This document shows positions 41,590 through 50,019 of a DNA stretch of 64,000 nucleotides, one piece after another; within the stretch, counting starts at the first letter, position 1; each line of letters starts with the position of its first letter. The notes beneath the pieces were generated by a model. It ran no database searches. It worked only from the letters and a program-made list of their open reading frames with translations, and was not told the origin of the DNA. This DNA comes from Streptomyces sp. A2-16. GTDB lineage: Bacteria > Actinomycetota > Actinomycetes > Streptomycetales > Streptomycetaceae. The translations under genes and the position numbers were made by a program. Location of the stretch: NCBI RefSeq assembly GCF_018128905.1, contig NZ_CP063808.1:5208001-5272000 (forward strand), given 5' to 3'.

Positions 41590-42486
41590 ATGGCCAGAAA
41601 CCGACAAGCGGGCAGGGCGGCGATCCCGGAGGTCCCCTTCGCCGCCCCGGCAGGGACGCCTTCGGGCATCGAAGTGACGACGCTGGCCGCCCTGCGGGAG
41701 CGGGTCCCGGCCACCCGTCTCGCCGCCCCGCAGCGTCCCGAGTTCCACCACCTGCTCACGCTCACCGACGGCTCACTGGACCACACGGTGGACTTCACCG
41801 TTCACCGGCTGGACGTGGGCTCCTGGCTGTGGGTGCGCCCCGGGCAGGTGCAGCAGTGGGGCGATCTCACCGGGGCCGAGGGCACCGTCGTGCTGTTCCT
41901 GCCCGGTGCTCTCGACTCGGCCACCGCCACCGCGTCGCGACTGGACGATCCCCACGCCCCCGCCCTCCACCGCCCACGCACCGCCGAGGCGGCCGCCCTC
42001 AGCCTGGCCCTCCACCATCTGACCCGGGAGTTCCAGGACCTGGGACAGCTCCCCCTCGAAGTCCATACGGCGGCGCTGCGGCACCTCCTCGCCGTTCTCG
42101 TGCTCCGTCTGTCCCACCCGTCCACCGTCCGGGAGCGACCCGCCCGCCCACCGGACTCGGCCTTCCTGCGCTTCAGGGACGCCGTCGAGAAGGACTTCAC
42201 CCGCACCCGCCGGGTCGAGGACTACGCCCACGCCCTGGGCTACTCCGCACGGACCCTCGCACGCGCCTGCCAGGCCGCTGCCGGGGTCGGCGCGAAGGAG
42301 TACATCGACCGCCGCGTCGTCCTCGAAGCCAAACGCCTCCTGGCCCACGGCGACGAGAGCGCGACCTGGATCTCCGCCCGCCTCGGCTTCCCCAGCGCCA
42401 CCCACTTCACCAAGTACTTCCACCAGCGCACGGGCCGGACCCCGATCGCCTTCCGGGCCACCGTCCGCGATCGCACGCCTGGGTGA
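41590..42486 (+). CDS. AraC-family regulator (298 aa)
   Basis: An N-terminal cupin-like sensor (about 25-110; HHLLTLTDGSLDHTVDFTVH, GSWLWVRPGQVQQWGDL) and a C-terminal double HTH (about 195-290; VEDYAHALGYSARTLARACQ, ATWISARLGFPSATHFTKYF, FHQRTGRTPIAFR). It is divergent from the two-domain NTF2-like gene and is the natural regulator of the NTF2/macrodomain/sirtuin unit. Sensed ligand unknown. Confidence 0.87.
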   Translation: MARNRQAGRAAIPEVPFAAPAGTPSGIEVTTLAALRERVPATRLAAPQRPEFHHLLTLTDGSLDHTVDFTVHRLDVGSWLWVRPGQVQQWGDLTGAEGTVVLFLPGALDSATATASRLDDPHAPALHRPRTAEAAALSLALHHLTREFQDLGQLPLEVHTAALRHLLAVLVLRLSHPSTVRERPARPPDSAFLRFRDAVEKDFTRTRRVEDYAHALGYSARTLARACQAAAGVGAKEYIDRRVVLEAKRLLAHGDESATWISARLGFPSATHFTKYFHQRTGRTPIAFRATVRDRTPG

Positions 42487-42557
42487 AACACAGCGAGGCG
42501 CCTTGAATACCCTGGGTGCTCGACGGGTGACAATCGCCGGCGACCAGGCAGGGGATC

Positions 42558-43097
42558 ATGGACGACGAACTCATCTACGAACCACCGGCGCCTGCCGAAC
42601 ATGCCCCCGGCAGCGGCGAAGTCGCCTCACCCGCCGAGTTGTCGGACGTCCTGCTCGTCGTCGCGACGATGACGGCGACGCCGTTCCTGCAAGCGATCTC
42701 CACCTACTTCGGGAACGCACTGGCCAAGGGGATGGGCTCGGGGACGCGCGACATCATGCACCGGTTCATCCGTCGACAGGCGCGAGCGAGTCTCGACGAG
42801 CCCTCCGACGTCGTGGATCTCATTCATCTGCGCACCGAGGACGGGTGGCTGGTCGAGATGAAGGTGGCCGTCGAGCCCGAGGCGCTTGCCCAACTGCCGG
42901 AGCTGTGTGCCGCGGACGCGCCGCTCGGCGAGTCCGAACGGCGCCCCGGCACGGCCGCGACGATCCGCTGGGACCACGACGGCTACTGGATCGCCGCGAC
43001 GGTACGCGAGAACGGCTACCACGTCGCCTTCACCTGGGATCCCGAAGCCAAGCAATGGCGTGAGCGTACGTATCGCCGCCCTGTCCGGGTCACTTAG
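42558..43097 (+). CDS. hypothetical protein (179 aa)
   Basis: A Glu/Pro-rich start, then an Ala/Val-rich helical segment (ELSDVLLVVATMTATPFLQA, ISTYFGNALAKGMGSGTRDI, about 30-70) that could be an amphipathic or membrane-touching helix, then an alpha/beta domain with WLVEMKVAVEPEALAQLPEL and a Trp/His-rich C-terminus (TIRWDHDGYWIAATVRENGY). No family recognised. AGGCAGGGG precedes the ATG. It follows the AraC gene by 71 bases. The final part resembles small beta-sheet domains that read out a partner protein, but this is only a shape impression. Confidence 0.7.
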   Translation: MDDELIYEPPAPAEHAPGSGEVASPAELSDVLLVVATMTATPFLQAISTYFGNALAKGMGSGTRDIMHRFIRRQARASLDEPSDVVDLIHLRTEDGWLVEMKVAVEPEALAQLPELCAADAPLGESERRPGTAATIRWDHDGYWIAATVRENGYHVAFTWDPEAKQWRERTYRRPVRVT

Positions 43098-43348
43098 GAC
43101 GCGATCTCCGCGCAGGCGCCGTAGTGGGCTTGAGACGGTCCGGGGGGCTCATTGAGATGCCTCCATGAACAGTGCGACACACGATGTGGATCAGGCGATC
43201 ACCGGTGAATTGCGGCGACGTCGAGGGATGCCAGACACCGAATGCCGGAGCCGTATGCCTCAGTCGGGGCGCTCGAAGCGATGAATTCGGCCGAGTGGCG
43301 CAGTCTCATCACCTGGCCAAGTCACGTAGCCAAGTGATGGGAGCGGAG

Positions 43349-44113
43349 ATGGGCAAATTGCAGCAGGTGGCCGACGGTGTCTGGGTCCGGCAGAGCGAAT
43401 GGGTCTGGAGCAATTCCGTCGTGGTGCGTGGGGAGGACGGGTTGATCCTGGTCGATCCCGGCATCCACGGCTCCGAGTTGGACGAACTGGCCGATGACGT
43501 GGAGCGGCTCGGCATCCCGGTGGTCGCCGGGTTCTCCACCCACCCCCACTGGGATCACCTGCTCTGGCACCCCCGATTCGGCGACGTGCCGAGGTACGCC
43601 ACCCAGCCCAACGCCGACCTCGCCGGTCGGGCCCGAGAGCGGGCGCAGGCCATGGCAGCGGAGAGCGCGACCGGCGTCCCGCTCGATCTGGTCGCGCTCG
43701 TCACCGCGCTGCCCGCGGACGGCGGCCCCGTGCCGGGGCGGATCATCGAGCATCAGGCCCACGCCGTCGGCCACGCCGCCCTCCTCCTCGCGGACCGGGG
43801 CGTCCTGCTCGCCGGCGACATGCTCTCCGACATCCTGATCCCGCTCTTCGACTTCCGCCAGGACGATCAACTGAGCGCCTACGAGACGGCACTCGACCGG
43901 CTGGACGAGGCCATCACCCACGTCGATGTCCTGGTCCCCGGCCATGGCGCCGTCGCCGAGGGCCCCGAGGTGGCGGCCCGCCTCGCCGCCGATCGCGCCT
44001 ACATCGACGCCCTGCGGCGGGGAGAGGAACCGGACGACGCGCGACTGGGCCCGGGTGCGGACTGGCTGTCCCCCATCCACCAGTCGAACATGGAGCGGGC
44101 CCGAGGGCAGTAG
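43349..44113 (+). CDS. metallo-beta-lactamase-fold hydrolase (254 aa)
   Basis: The metal motif THPHWDHLLWHP gives H65, H67, D69 and H70, followed by HAVGHAALLLADRGVLLAGD (third His and bridging Asp) and VLVPGHGAVAEGPE (last His). The start MGKLQQVADGVWV matches family openings and has GGGAG five bases upstream. The lack of class-specific residues fits glyoxalase II-like or lactonase-like hydrolases rather than a true beta-lactamase. Cytoplasmic; monocistronic. Confidence 0.87.
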   Translation: MGKLQQVADGVWVRQSEWVWSNSVVVRGEDGLILVDPGIHGSELDELADDVERLGIPVVAGFSTHPHWDHLLWHPRFGDVPRYATQPNADLAGRARERAQAMAAESATGVPLDLVALVTALPADGGPVPGRIIEHQAHAVGHAALLLADRGVLLAGDMLSDILIPLFDFRQDDQLSAYETALDRLDEAITHVDVLVPGHGAVAEGPEVAARLAADRAYIDALRRGEEPDDARLGPGADWLSPIHQSNMERARGQ

Positions 44114-44256
44114 GCACAAGGAGGGCGGTCGTCCAGGGACAGGACCGGAACCAGGGCCGGCCGGGGCGGGGGCGGCGTTGAAGGTGCCCCGTCAGCGGAT
44201 CAGTTCCATGTCAGCGCGATCCTCACCAACTGCATCTACTGCGCGGTGTGGTCCAC

Positions 44257-44300
44257 GGGCTGGGCGAGAGCGGCTGTACGGCCTGTCTCGCGCCCAGCCC
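44257..44300. terminator. hairpin downstream of SecDF
   Basis: GGGCTGGGCG (44257-44266) pairs with CGCCCAGCCC (44291-44300); GAGA and TCTC extend the stem past a two-base bulge. About 70 bases beyond the SecDF stop. Confidence 0.6.
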
Positions 44301-44371
44301 GGGCCGGTGCTGTGTCCGACTGAAGCCCGTCGCCTGATCACCCCCGACCGAAGGGACGTGGCCGGCCCCGC

Positions 44372-46597
44372 TCAGGTCCGCCTGTGCAGTTCGATGGCCA
44401 GTGGTGTGGCGGTGAACATCGAGGAGTAGGTGCCCACCGCGAGGCCGATGACGAGGGCCAGGGCGAAGTCGGTCAGGGTGTCGCCGCCGAGGACGGCCAG
44501 CGCGGTGAGGATGAACGCGGCGCCCATGCCGGTGTTGACGGTACGGGGCAGGGTCTGCAGCAGTGCCTGGTTGGCGACGCGGTCGAAGGGCGTCCTGCGG
44601 TCGGCGCGGCCGAGTTCCCTGACCCGGTCGAAGACGACGACGGAGTCGTTGACGGAGTAGCCGATGACGGTCAGCAGCGCGGCCAGGAAGACGCCGTCGA
44701 TGGTCTTGCCGAGCCAGGCGAAGACGCCGATGAGGATCACGACGTCGTGGGCGAGGGCGGCGACCGCGGAGGTGCCCAGCAGCCAGCGGAAACGGGCCGC
44801 GAGATAGACAAGCTGGGCACCGAGGGCCACGACGAGCGCCACGAGGGCGCCTTGGCGCAGTTCCTCGCCGAGGCTGGGCCCGATGGCCTCGTCGCGGATC
44901 TTGTCGACCCGCTGTGCCAGGCCGGCCACGGTGTCGGTGACGGTTCCCGCCTGGGCGTTGCTCAGATGGTGGGTACGGACGGTGAGCCGGTTCTCGCCTG
45001 AGGTCTGGACGACGGCCCGGGGGAATCCGGCGTCGGCGAGCGCGGTGCGGGCCCGGCCGGGGTCGACGGGGGTGGCCGTGGTGTATTCGATGAGACGGCC
45101 CCCGGTGAACTCGACACCGAAGTCGAGGCCTCGTACGGCGATGCCGGAGGCGGCCAGGACGAGGGCGGCGCAGGAGACGGCAAGCCAACGGCGCGGATGG
45201 CGCATCAGGTTCGGGTTCGTGCGGCTGAGCCGGTCGCGGACGGCACCCGTGTGGGCGATGCCCGTGAGGCGTGGGCGGCGGCGCAGACGGGGGCGGCCGA
45301 CGGCGTGGTCGGCAAGGGCACGGGTGATGACGAGGGCGCTGACCATGGAGGCGAGAACTCCGATGCCCAGCGTGACGCCGAACCCGCGCACGGGCCCGGA
45401 GGCGAGGAAGAAGAGCAGGCCCGCGGCGATGAGGGTGGTGATGTTGGAGTCGGCGATCGCGCTGAAGGCCCTGCGGAATCCCGCGGTCAGGGCGGACCGC
45501 GGGGTGCGGCGCCGGTCCGACGCGTATTCCTCGCGGGCTCGTTCGAAGACGAGCACGTTGGCGTCGACCGCCATGCCGATGGCCAGCACGAATCCGGCGA
45601 GGCCCGGCAGGGTGAGGGTGGCCCCGAGGACGGCGAGGGCGGCGTAGGAGAGGAGGCCGTAGCAGACCAGTGCCACGGTCGCCAGGAATCCCATGATGCG
45701 GTAGACGGCGATGATGAACAGCGAGGTCAGCGCGGTGCCGATGATGGCGGCCCACGCGCTGGCCGTGATGGCCTCGGCGCCCAGGGTGGGGCCGACGGTG
45801 CGCTGCTCGATGGTCTCGACCGGCACCGGCAGCGCGCCGCCGTTGATGAGGAGGGCCAACTCCTTGGCTTCGCTGTCGTCGAAGGCACCGGTGATCTGGG
45901 TGGCGCCGCCGCCGATGCCGGAACGGCATGCGACGGACGGGTCGACCTGCGGCGAAGAGATGATCTTGCCGTCCAGGACGATGGCGACCCGGCGGCCCGG
46001 TTCTCCGGCCGGGTGGCACGCCGCCTCACCGGTCAGGCGGGCCCATCCGCTTTCGCCCGTGCTCCTGAAGTCGACGGCGACGTGCCATCCGCCGCCCTGC
46101 TGATCGAAACGGGCGGCCGCCTTCTCGACATCCTTGCCGGTCAGTGCGGCCGCCTCCAGGAGCAGCAGCCGCCCGGACTCGTCGGCCATCACCTGCTCGC
46201 GGGGCCGCTTGGGCAGGGGTTCGGCGCGGTCCTCGGAGTCGGCTGCCGCGCCGAGTACCTGGTGGAAGGTCAGCTGGGCGGTGCGGCCGAGCACCTCGGC
46301 CGCCTGGCGGGGATCCTGCAGCCCTGGCAGTTCGACGATGATCCGGTCGCTGCCGGAACGGGCGATGGTGGGTTCGGCAACACCGAGAGCGTCGATACGG
46401 CCGCGCAGCACCTCCACCGTACGGTCCGTGGCGTCATCGTCGGCCTCGTGGTCGGCGGTAGGGCGGGTCTCCAGCACGATCTGGGTGCCGCCTCGCAGAT
46501 CGAGTCCGAGGTGGACGGGCACGGTGAGGGCGACGTACAGGGACAGGGCTACGGCGGCGAGGGCGATGAGCCCTCTGATGCGCGCGGATCGGTTCAC
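44372..46597 (-). CDS. secDF: SecD-SecF fusion, Sec translocon accessory protein (741 aa)
   Basis: One polypeptide joins SecD (about 1-440) and SecF (about 450-741). SecD marks: HLGLDLRGGTQIVLETRP, RIIVELPGLQDPRQ, the P1 head with VAIVLDGKIISSPQV, and AIGMAVDANVLVFERAREE. SecF marks: LDFGVEFTGGRLIEYTT and VIGYSVNDSVVVFDRVREL. Twelve membrane segments are expected. It uses the proton motive force to complete secretion through SecYEG. Actinomycetes normally have separate secD and secF near ruvB, so a fused copy here is a probable paralogue. The GTG start has GGAGG seven bases upstream; a pentamer repeat lies about 75 bases upstream. Confidence 0.9.
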   Translation of the reverse strand: MNRSARIRGLIALAAVALSLYVALTVPVHLGLDLRGGTQIVLETRPTADHEADDDATDRTVEVLRGRIDALGVAEPTIARSGSDRIIVELPGLQDPRQAAEVLGRTAQLTFHQVLGAAADSEDRAEPLPKRPREQVMADESGRLLLLEAAALTGKDVEKAAARFDQQGGGWHVAVDFRSTGESGWARLTGEAACHPAGEPGRRVAIVLDGKIISSPQVDPSVACRSGIGGGATQITGAFDDSEAKELALLINGGALPVPVETIEQRTVGPTLGAEAITASAWAAIIGTALTSLFIIAVYRIMGFLATVALVCYGLLSYAALAVLGATLTLPGLAGFVLAIGMAVDANVLVFERAREEYASDRRRTPRSALTAGFRRAFSAIADSNITTLIAAGLLFFLASGPVRGFGVTLGIGVLASMVSALVITRALADHAVGRPRLRRRPRLTGIAHTGAVRDRLSRTNPNLMRHPRRWLAVSCAALVLAASGIAVRGLDFGVEFTGGRLIEYTTATPVDPGRARTALADAGFPRAVVQTSGENRLTVRTHHLSNAQAGTVTDTVAGLAQRVDKIRDEAIGPSLGEELRQGALVALVVALGAQLVYLAARFRWLLGTSAVAALAHDVVILIGVFAWLGKTIDGVFLAALLTVIGYSVNDSVVVFDRVRELGRADRRTPFDRVANQALLQTLPRTVNTGMGAAFILTALAVLGGDTLTDFALALVIGLAVGTYSSMFTATPLAIELHRRT

Positions 46598-46671
46598 GAG
46601 GGGCCTCCGGCAGGCACACCACGGCCGGCACAGGGGCCGCGGCCGGGAATGGAAAGGACAGAGCAGGGCAG

Positions 46672-46700
46672 GGCAAGGCAAGGCAAGGCAAGGCAAGGCA
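46672..46700. repeat. pentamer repeat GGCAA, five copies plus partial
   Basis: Five perfect head-to-tail copies of GGCAA followed by GGCA, preceded by related GGGCA units. It lies 75-105 bases upstream of the SecDF start, in the leader between two leftward genes. Such repeats can change length by slippage. Confidence 0.93.
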
Positions 46701-46707
46701 GCAGAGC

Positions 46708-47271
46708 TCAGATGCCGGAGAGCGAGGGCGGTGCCCGTACCCCGTGTCCAGGTGCCGGATGGTTTGAGACGGGCGGGCCTCCCACCGCGACCGACGGCCG
46801 CGCGGGCCGGAGCGGGGCAGCATCCGCGGCTTGCGAGGCGCCCTGGACGGCGGCCGGCAGTGCGGGTCGCTCACCGGTGACCTCCCCCTGACCGCGCACC
46901 GCGGCGGTGGGAACGGCCGGGTCGGCGGTGTCCGCGTGAAGCCGGTCCTGGCCCGGCTCGGCATCCGCTTCGGCTTCGGCATCGGCTTCGGCTGAGAGCA
47001 CCGGGCAGCCCCTTGATGGCTCCCCGCACGTCCGCTCGGCCTCGGCCCCGGCTCCAACCGCGGGCGCCAGGCCGCCCCCTGCAGCCTCCCCGTGCGCCCG
47101 CTCCGCCCCGACCCCGGCCGAATGCAGCGGTCCGCCCCCTGCACGACACTGCTCAGCGCCCAGGGCGGCGGGGCCCAGCAGAACGATGACGACAGCGAGC
47201 AGGACGGCCCACACGGCGGCCGCAGCCCCCGGGTTCCGCGTGCGCGACACGGCGTACACGCGACGGGCCAT
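46708..47271 (-). CDS. small predicted membrane protein with acidic/Ala-rich exterior (187 aa)
   Basis: One N-terminal transmembrane helix (AAAVWAVLLAVVIVLLGPAA, about residues 17-36) after a basic start MARRVYAVSRTRNPG, then a long low-complexity Ala/Glu/Gly/Pro tail. GGGAGGGGAAGGGG directly precedes the ATG. No catalytic motif. Upstream of and in line with SecDF, and downstream of the two-component genes; it may be a secreted or anchored companion. The low-complexity tail makes the 3' part less certain. Confidence 0.55.
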   Translation of the reverse strand: MARRVYAVSRTRNPGAAAAVWAVLLAVVIVLLGPAALGAEQCRAGGGPLHSAGVGAERAHGEAAGGGLAPAVGAGAEAERTCGEPSRGCPVLSAEADAEAEADAEPGQDRLHADTADPAVPTAAVRGQGEVTGERPALPAAVQGASQAADAAPLRPARPSVAVGGPPVSNHPAPGHGVRAPPSLSGI

Positions 47272-47343
47272 CCCCTTCCCCTCCCTGTCGGTGATGTCGT
47301 ACCGGCCGCGGTCAGGGCTCCTGGAGCACCGCCGCCGGCCCGC

Positions 47344-48009
47344 TCAGGCCTCGATGAGGCCGGCGCGGATCGCGTAGCGGGTCAGTTCCAGCCGGTCGCG
47401 CAGGCCGAGCTTGTGCAGCAGGTTCTCCCGGTGCCGGTGGACGGTCTTGATGCTGATGAAGAGCAGCTCGGCGATCTCCTTGGAGGAGTGGCCCTCGGCC
47501 ACGAGTTTGAGGACTTCCTCCTCGCGCGCGGTCAGCACCTGCTCGGGCGGTTCCTCGCCGTTGCGGACCCGGTCGAGATAGTTGCGGATCAGGGCCGTGA
47601 CCGCGCCCGGATACAGGAAGGGCTCGTCACGCATCGCGGCCCGGCAGGCAGCCACGAGGTCGCGGTCGGCCACGGACTTCAGCACGTATCCGCCGGCGCC
47701 GGCCTTCAGCGCCTGGAAGAAGTACTGCTCGTTGTCGTGCATCGTCAGCATCAGGACGCGCACGCCGGGTTTCAGGGCCACGAGTTCGCGGGTCGCCTGC
47801 AGGCCGGTCATCCGGGGCATGGCGATGTCCATCACCGCCAGGTCGACCTCGTGGGTGCGGGCCAGTTCGACGGCCTCCGCCCCGTCCCCCGCCTCGGCGA
47901 CCACCTCGAGGTCCGGTTCCCGGTCGAGGATGAGCCGCACACCGCGCCGTACCAGCGCGTGGTCGTCGGCGAGGAGGATACGGATCACGGAGGTGCCAGG
48001 TGTGGTCAT
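47344..48009 (-). CDS. NarL-type response regulator (221 aa)
   Basis: Receiver domain with acidic pair LLADDHAL near 13, phosphoacceptor D61 in LAVMDIAMPRMTG and K111 in GGYVLKSV; C-terminal LuxR-type HTH (LTAREEEVLKLVAEGHSSKE, IAELLFISIKTVHRHRENLL). Translationally coupled to the upstream histidine kinase (4-base overlap). It controls genes in response to that kinase; no target site can be named from this sequence. Confidence 0.93.
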   Translation of the reverse strand: MTTPGTSVIRILLADDHALVRRGVRLILDREPDLEVVAEAGDGAEAVELARTHEVDLAVMDIAMPRMTGLQATRELVALKPGVRVLMLTMHDNEQYFFQALKAGAGGYVLKSVADRDLVAACRAAMRDEPFLYPGAVTALIRNYLDRVRNGEEPPEQVLTAREEEVLKLVAEGHSSKEIAELLFISIKTVHRHRENLLHKLGLRDRLELTRYAIRAGLIEA

Positions 48010-48956
48010 GACTGCTTCCTGAGGGGCACGGTGAGGCGGACCGCGGTACCGGCCTGCGGCTGGGAGGTGACGTCCAGCGTGGCTCCGATCAGCAGAGCCC
48101 GCTCGCGCATTCCGCGCATTCCCGCTCCTTCGGGGGCGGCCTGGGTTCCGCGGCCGTCGTCGACAACGGCCAGGACCACCGCGTCGCCGGTGTGACGCAG
48201 GCTCACCTCGACCTTGTCGGCGTCGGCATGGCGAGCCGCGTTGGTCAGGGCTTCCTGGGCGACCCGGTACAGCACCAGTTCCGTCTGCTGATCCAGCGCG
48301 GGCAGGCCGGTGTCGAAGCGGCGCACCACGCGCAACGCCACGTGTGTGGCGAACTCGCCGGTCAGCGAGGTGAGGGCGCTGACCAGACCGAGGTCCTCGA
48401 GCACGCTCGGCCGCAGCCGGCGCACCAGACGGCGCACCTCGTCCAGGCTCCCCCGGGTGATCTCCTGCACCTGCCGCAGTTCACCGCGCAGCGGCTCGAC
48501 CGCCTCGTCGGCGGCCCGCTCCAGCGACAGCAGGATCGCGGTCATGCTCTGGCCCACCTCGTCGTGCAGTTCCTGCGCGATGCGGCGCCGTTCGGCTTCC
48601 TGGGCGAACAGGGCGCGGGCGCTGCTGGACGCCCGCTCGTGCTCGAGGCGCTCGAGCATGGCGTTGAAGGTGCGGATCAGTTCGGCGGTCTCACCGCGGC
48701 CGCCTTCCGGCAGCCGGTGCCCGGGGCGCAGCAGGTCGACCGTGGTCATCAGCCGTGTGAGCCGATCGAGCGGGGCCAGCCCGATCCGCAGCAGGGCCGC
48801 GTTGGCGACCAGCATGACGACGAGACCGGCCACGAGGATGACCGCCTCGGTCAGCAGCACCGGCACGGAGACGGTCACCGGAGCCCACAGCAGCAGCGCG
48901 GTGGCGCTTCCCAGCACGACCGCGTTGAGCGCGAAGATCCGCCAGAACAGGGACAC
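48006..48956 (-). CDS. sensor histidine kinase, NarX/DesK-like (316 aa)
   Basis: The GTG at 48956 opens on MSLFWRIFALNAVVLGSATA, the common start of this kinase group; a longer start at 49007 is possible. Two membrane helices (about 8-28 and 34-54) are followed by a HAMP region (LAPLDRLTRLMTTVDLL), then HisKA_3 with H131 in RIAQELHDEVGQSM and an HATPase_c (NAARHADADKVEVSLRH, GMRGMRERALLIGATLDV). Very short extracytoplasmic loop, so it probably senses within the membrane. Divergent from the DksA-type genes, which are candidates for its regulon. Confidence 0.91.
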   Translation of the reverse strand: MSLFWRIFALNAVVLGSATALLLWAPVTVSVPVLLTEAVILVAGLVVMLVANAALLRIGLAPLDRLTRLMTTVDLLRPGHRLPEGGRGETAELIRTFNAMLERLEHERASSSARALFAQEAERRRIAQELHDEVGQSMTAILLSLERAADEAVEPLRGELRQVQEITRGSLDEVRRLVRRLRPSVLEDLGLVSALTSLTGEFATHVALRVVRRFDTGLPALDQQTELVLYRVAQEALTNAARHADADKVEVSLRHTGDAVVLAVVDDGRGTQAAPEGAGMRGMRERALLIGATLDVTSQPQAGTAVRLTVPLRKQS

Positions 48957-49274
48957 CGGGATGACGCCTTTCTCCGTGTGACACGACTTGCCTCCACTGT
49001 CGGTCACCCGCGCACCCCGAGCGTGAGCTGCGTTCACTGGTTCTGACCGGCCTGCTGTCCAGGCTGCCCGCCGCCCGCCGCGCTGTCGATGGGCACCAAT
49101 CCCCATTTCCCTGGCCCGCCCTGCCCACGCCGCGATGGGTCCCCGGCCGTGCCGCAGATGGGTATCGCGCCCGATGGGATCGGCCCGGCACCACGGCCAG
49201 GGTGGAGACACAAACCGGCCCCGCCCCGCGGAGCCCCCTGCCCGGCCCCCTCCTCACGGAAAGAAGGAACCTCA
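48957..49274. other. 318-base divergent intergenic region
   Basis: Between the histidine kinase and the first DksA-type gene. It must carry promoters in both directions, but I see no clear palindrome or -10/-35 pair. Frames that remain open here lack starts with ribosome-binding sites. Confidence 0.55.
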
Positions 49275-49601
49275 ATGTCTCTCGACACGCCTCAGGCCGA
49301 AACCCGTCGTGAGCGGCTGACGAAGCACGAGGCGCTCCAGCGCCTCGAACACGAACGCACCTCCCGTCTTTCCCAGCTACGGGCGATCGACGAGGCCCGG
49401 TCCGACGCGGAGGAGCAGGTGATGTCCACGCAGAAGGACACCATCAAGCGCGTCCTCGCCGAGGTGGAGGCCGCCTTCGCCCGTGTCGGGGACGGCAGCT
49501 ACGGCAACTGCCGCAACTGTGCCAAGCCGATCCCCGTGGAGCGCCTGGAAATCCTGCCGTACACGCCGTTCTGCGTGCCCTGCCAGCGCGACGCCGCCTG
49601 A
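49275..49601 (+). CDS. DksA/TraR-type zinc-finger protein (108 aa)
   Basis: A helical N-terminal part (LTKHEALQRLEHERTSRLSQ, VMSTQKDTIKRVLAEVEAAF) and a C4 zinc finger: CRNCAKPIP and, after 17-18 residues, FCVPCQR. This is the DksA/TraR layout, whose members bind the RNA polymerase secondary channel. AAGAAGGAA precedes the ATG. Followed 49 bases later by a second copy-like protein, so the two act in the same unit. Confidence 0.88.
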   Translation: MSLDTPQAETRRERLTKHEALQRLEHERTSRLSQLRAIDEARSDAEEQVMSTQKDTIKRVLAEVEAAFARVGDGSYGNCRNCAKPIPVERLEILPYTPFCVPCQRDAA

Positions 49602-49650
49602 CGAGCACCTGTCCGACCTCCCTCTCCTGCCCTGCCCAGGGGGTGACTTG

Positions 49651-50019
49651 GTGAACAACCGGATCATCGACGACCACGGCACCGGCCTGACGGCCGAAGA
49701 CTTCGCCGTACTGCGCGAGAACCTGCACGAGCAACGCCTGTTCCGCCGGGAACAGCTTCACCAGCTCTCGGCCGCCTCCTCCCGTGCCGATGCCCTGCCC
49801 TCCCGCAGGTCGGCCGCCCAACTCGAGGTGCGCGTCAAGCTCGCCGCCTCCGCCCGCCTGGTCCTGGCCGACGTGGAGGCCGCCCTGACCCGCATGGACC
49901 TGGGCCGCTACGGCATCTGCCACCTGTGCCGCGGGCCCGTCGCCCGTGAACGGCTGATGATCGTGCCGCAGGCCAGGTACTGCGCGCGATGCCAGCAGGT
50001 CAAGGAGGCCGGCCGATGA
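49651..50019 (+). CDS. second DksA/TraR-type zinc-finger protein (122 aa)
   Basis: GTG start after CCAGGGGGTGACTT. Long helices (LTAEDFAVLRENLHEQRLFR, ARLVLADVEAALTRMDLGRY) lead to a zinc finger ICHLCRGPV ... RYCARCQQV. Both Cys pairs are intact. Sequence differs from the first protein, so this is an old paralogy rather than recent duplication. Stop overlaps the next start (ATGA), so it is coupled to the MreB-like gene. Confidence 0.86.
   Translation: MNNRIIDDHGTGLTAEDFAVLRENLHEQRLFRREQLHQLSAASSRADALPSRRSAAQLEVRVKLAASARLVLADVEAALTRMDLGRYGICHLCRGPVARERLMIVPQARYCARCQQVKEAGR

Noticed and set aside
43349..44113. True beta-lactamase resistance gene
   Set aside because: Only the general metallo-beta-lactamase fold motifs are present and there is no signal peptide, so export to the wall is not expected.
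44114..44371. Transposase-like reading (around 44205-44260) downstream of SecDF
   Set aside because: A short string only, with no conserved catalytic residue; judged chance.
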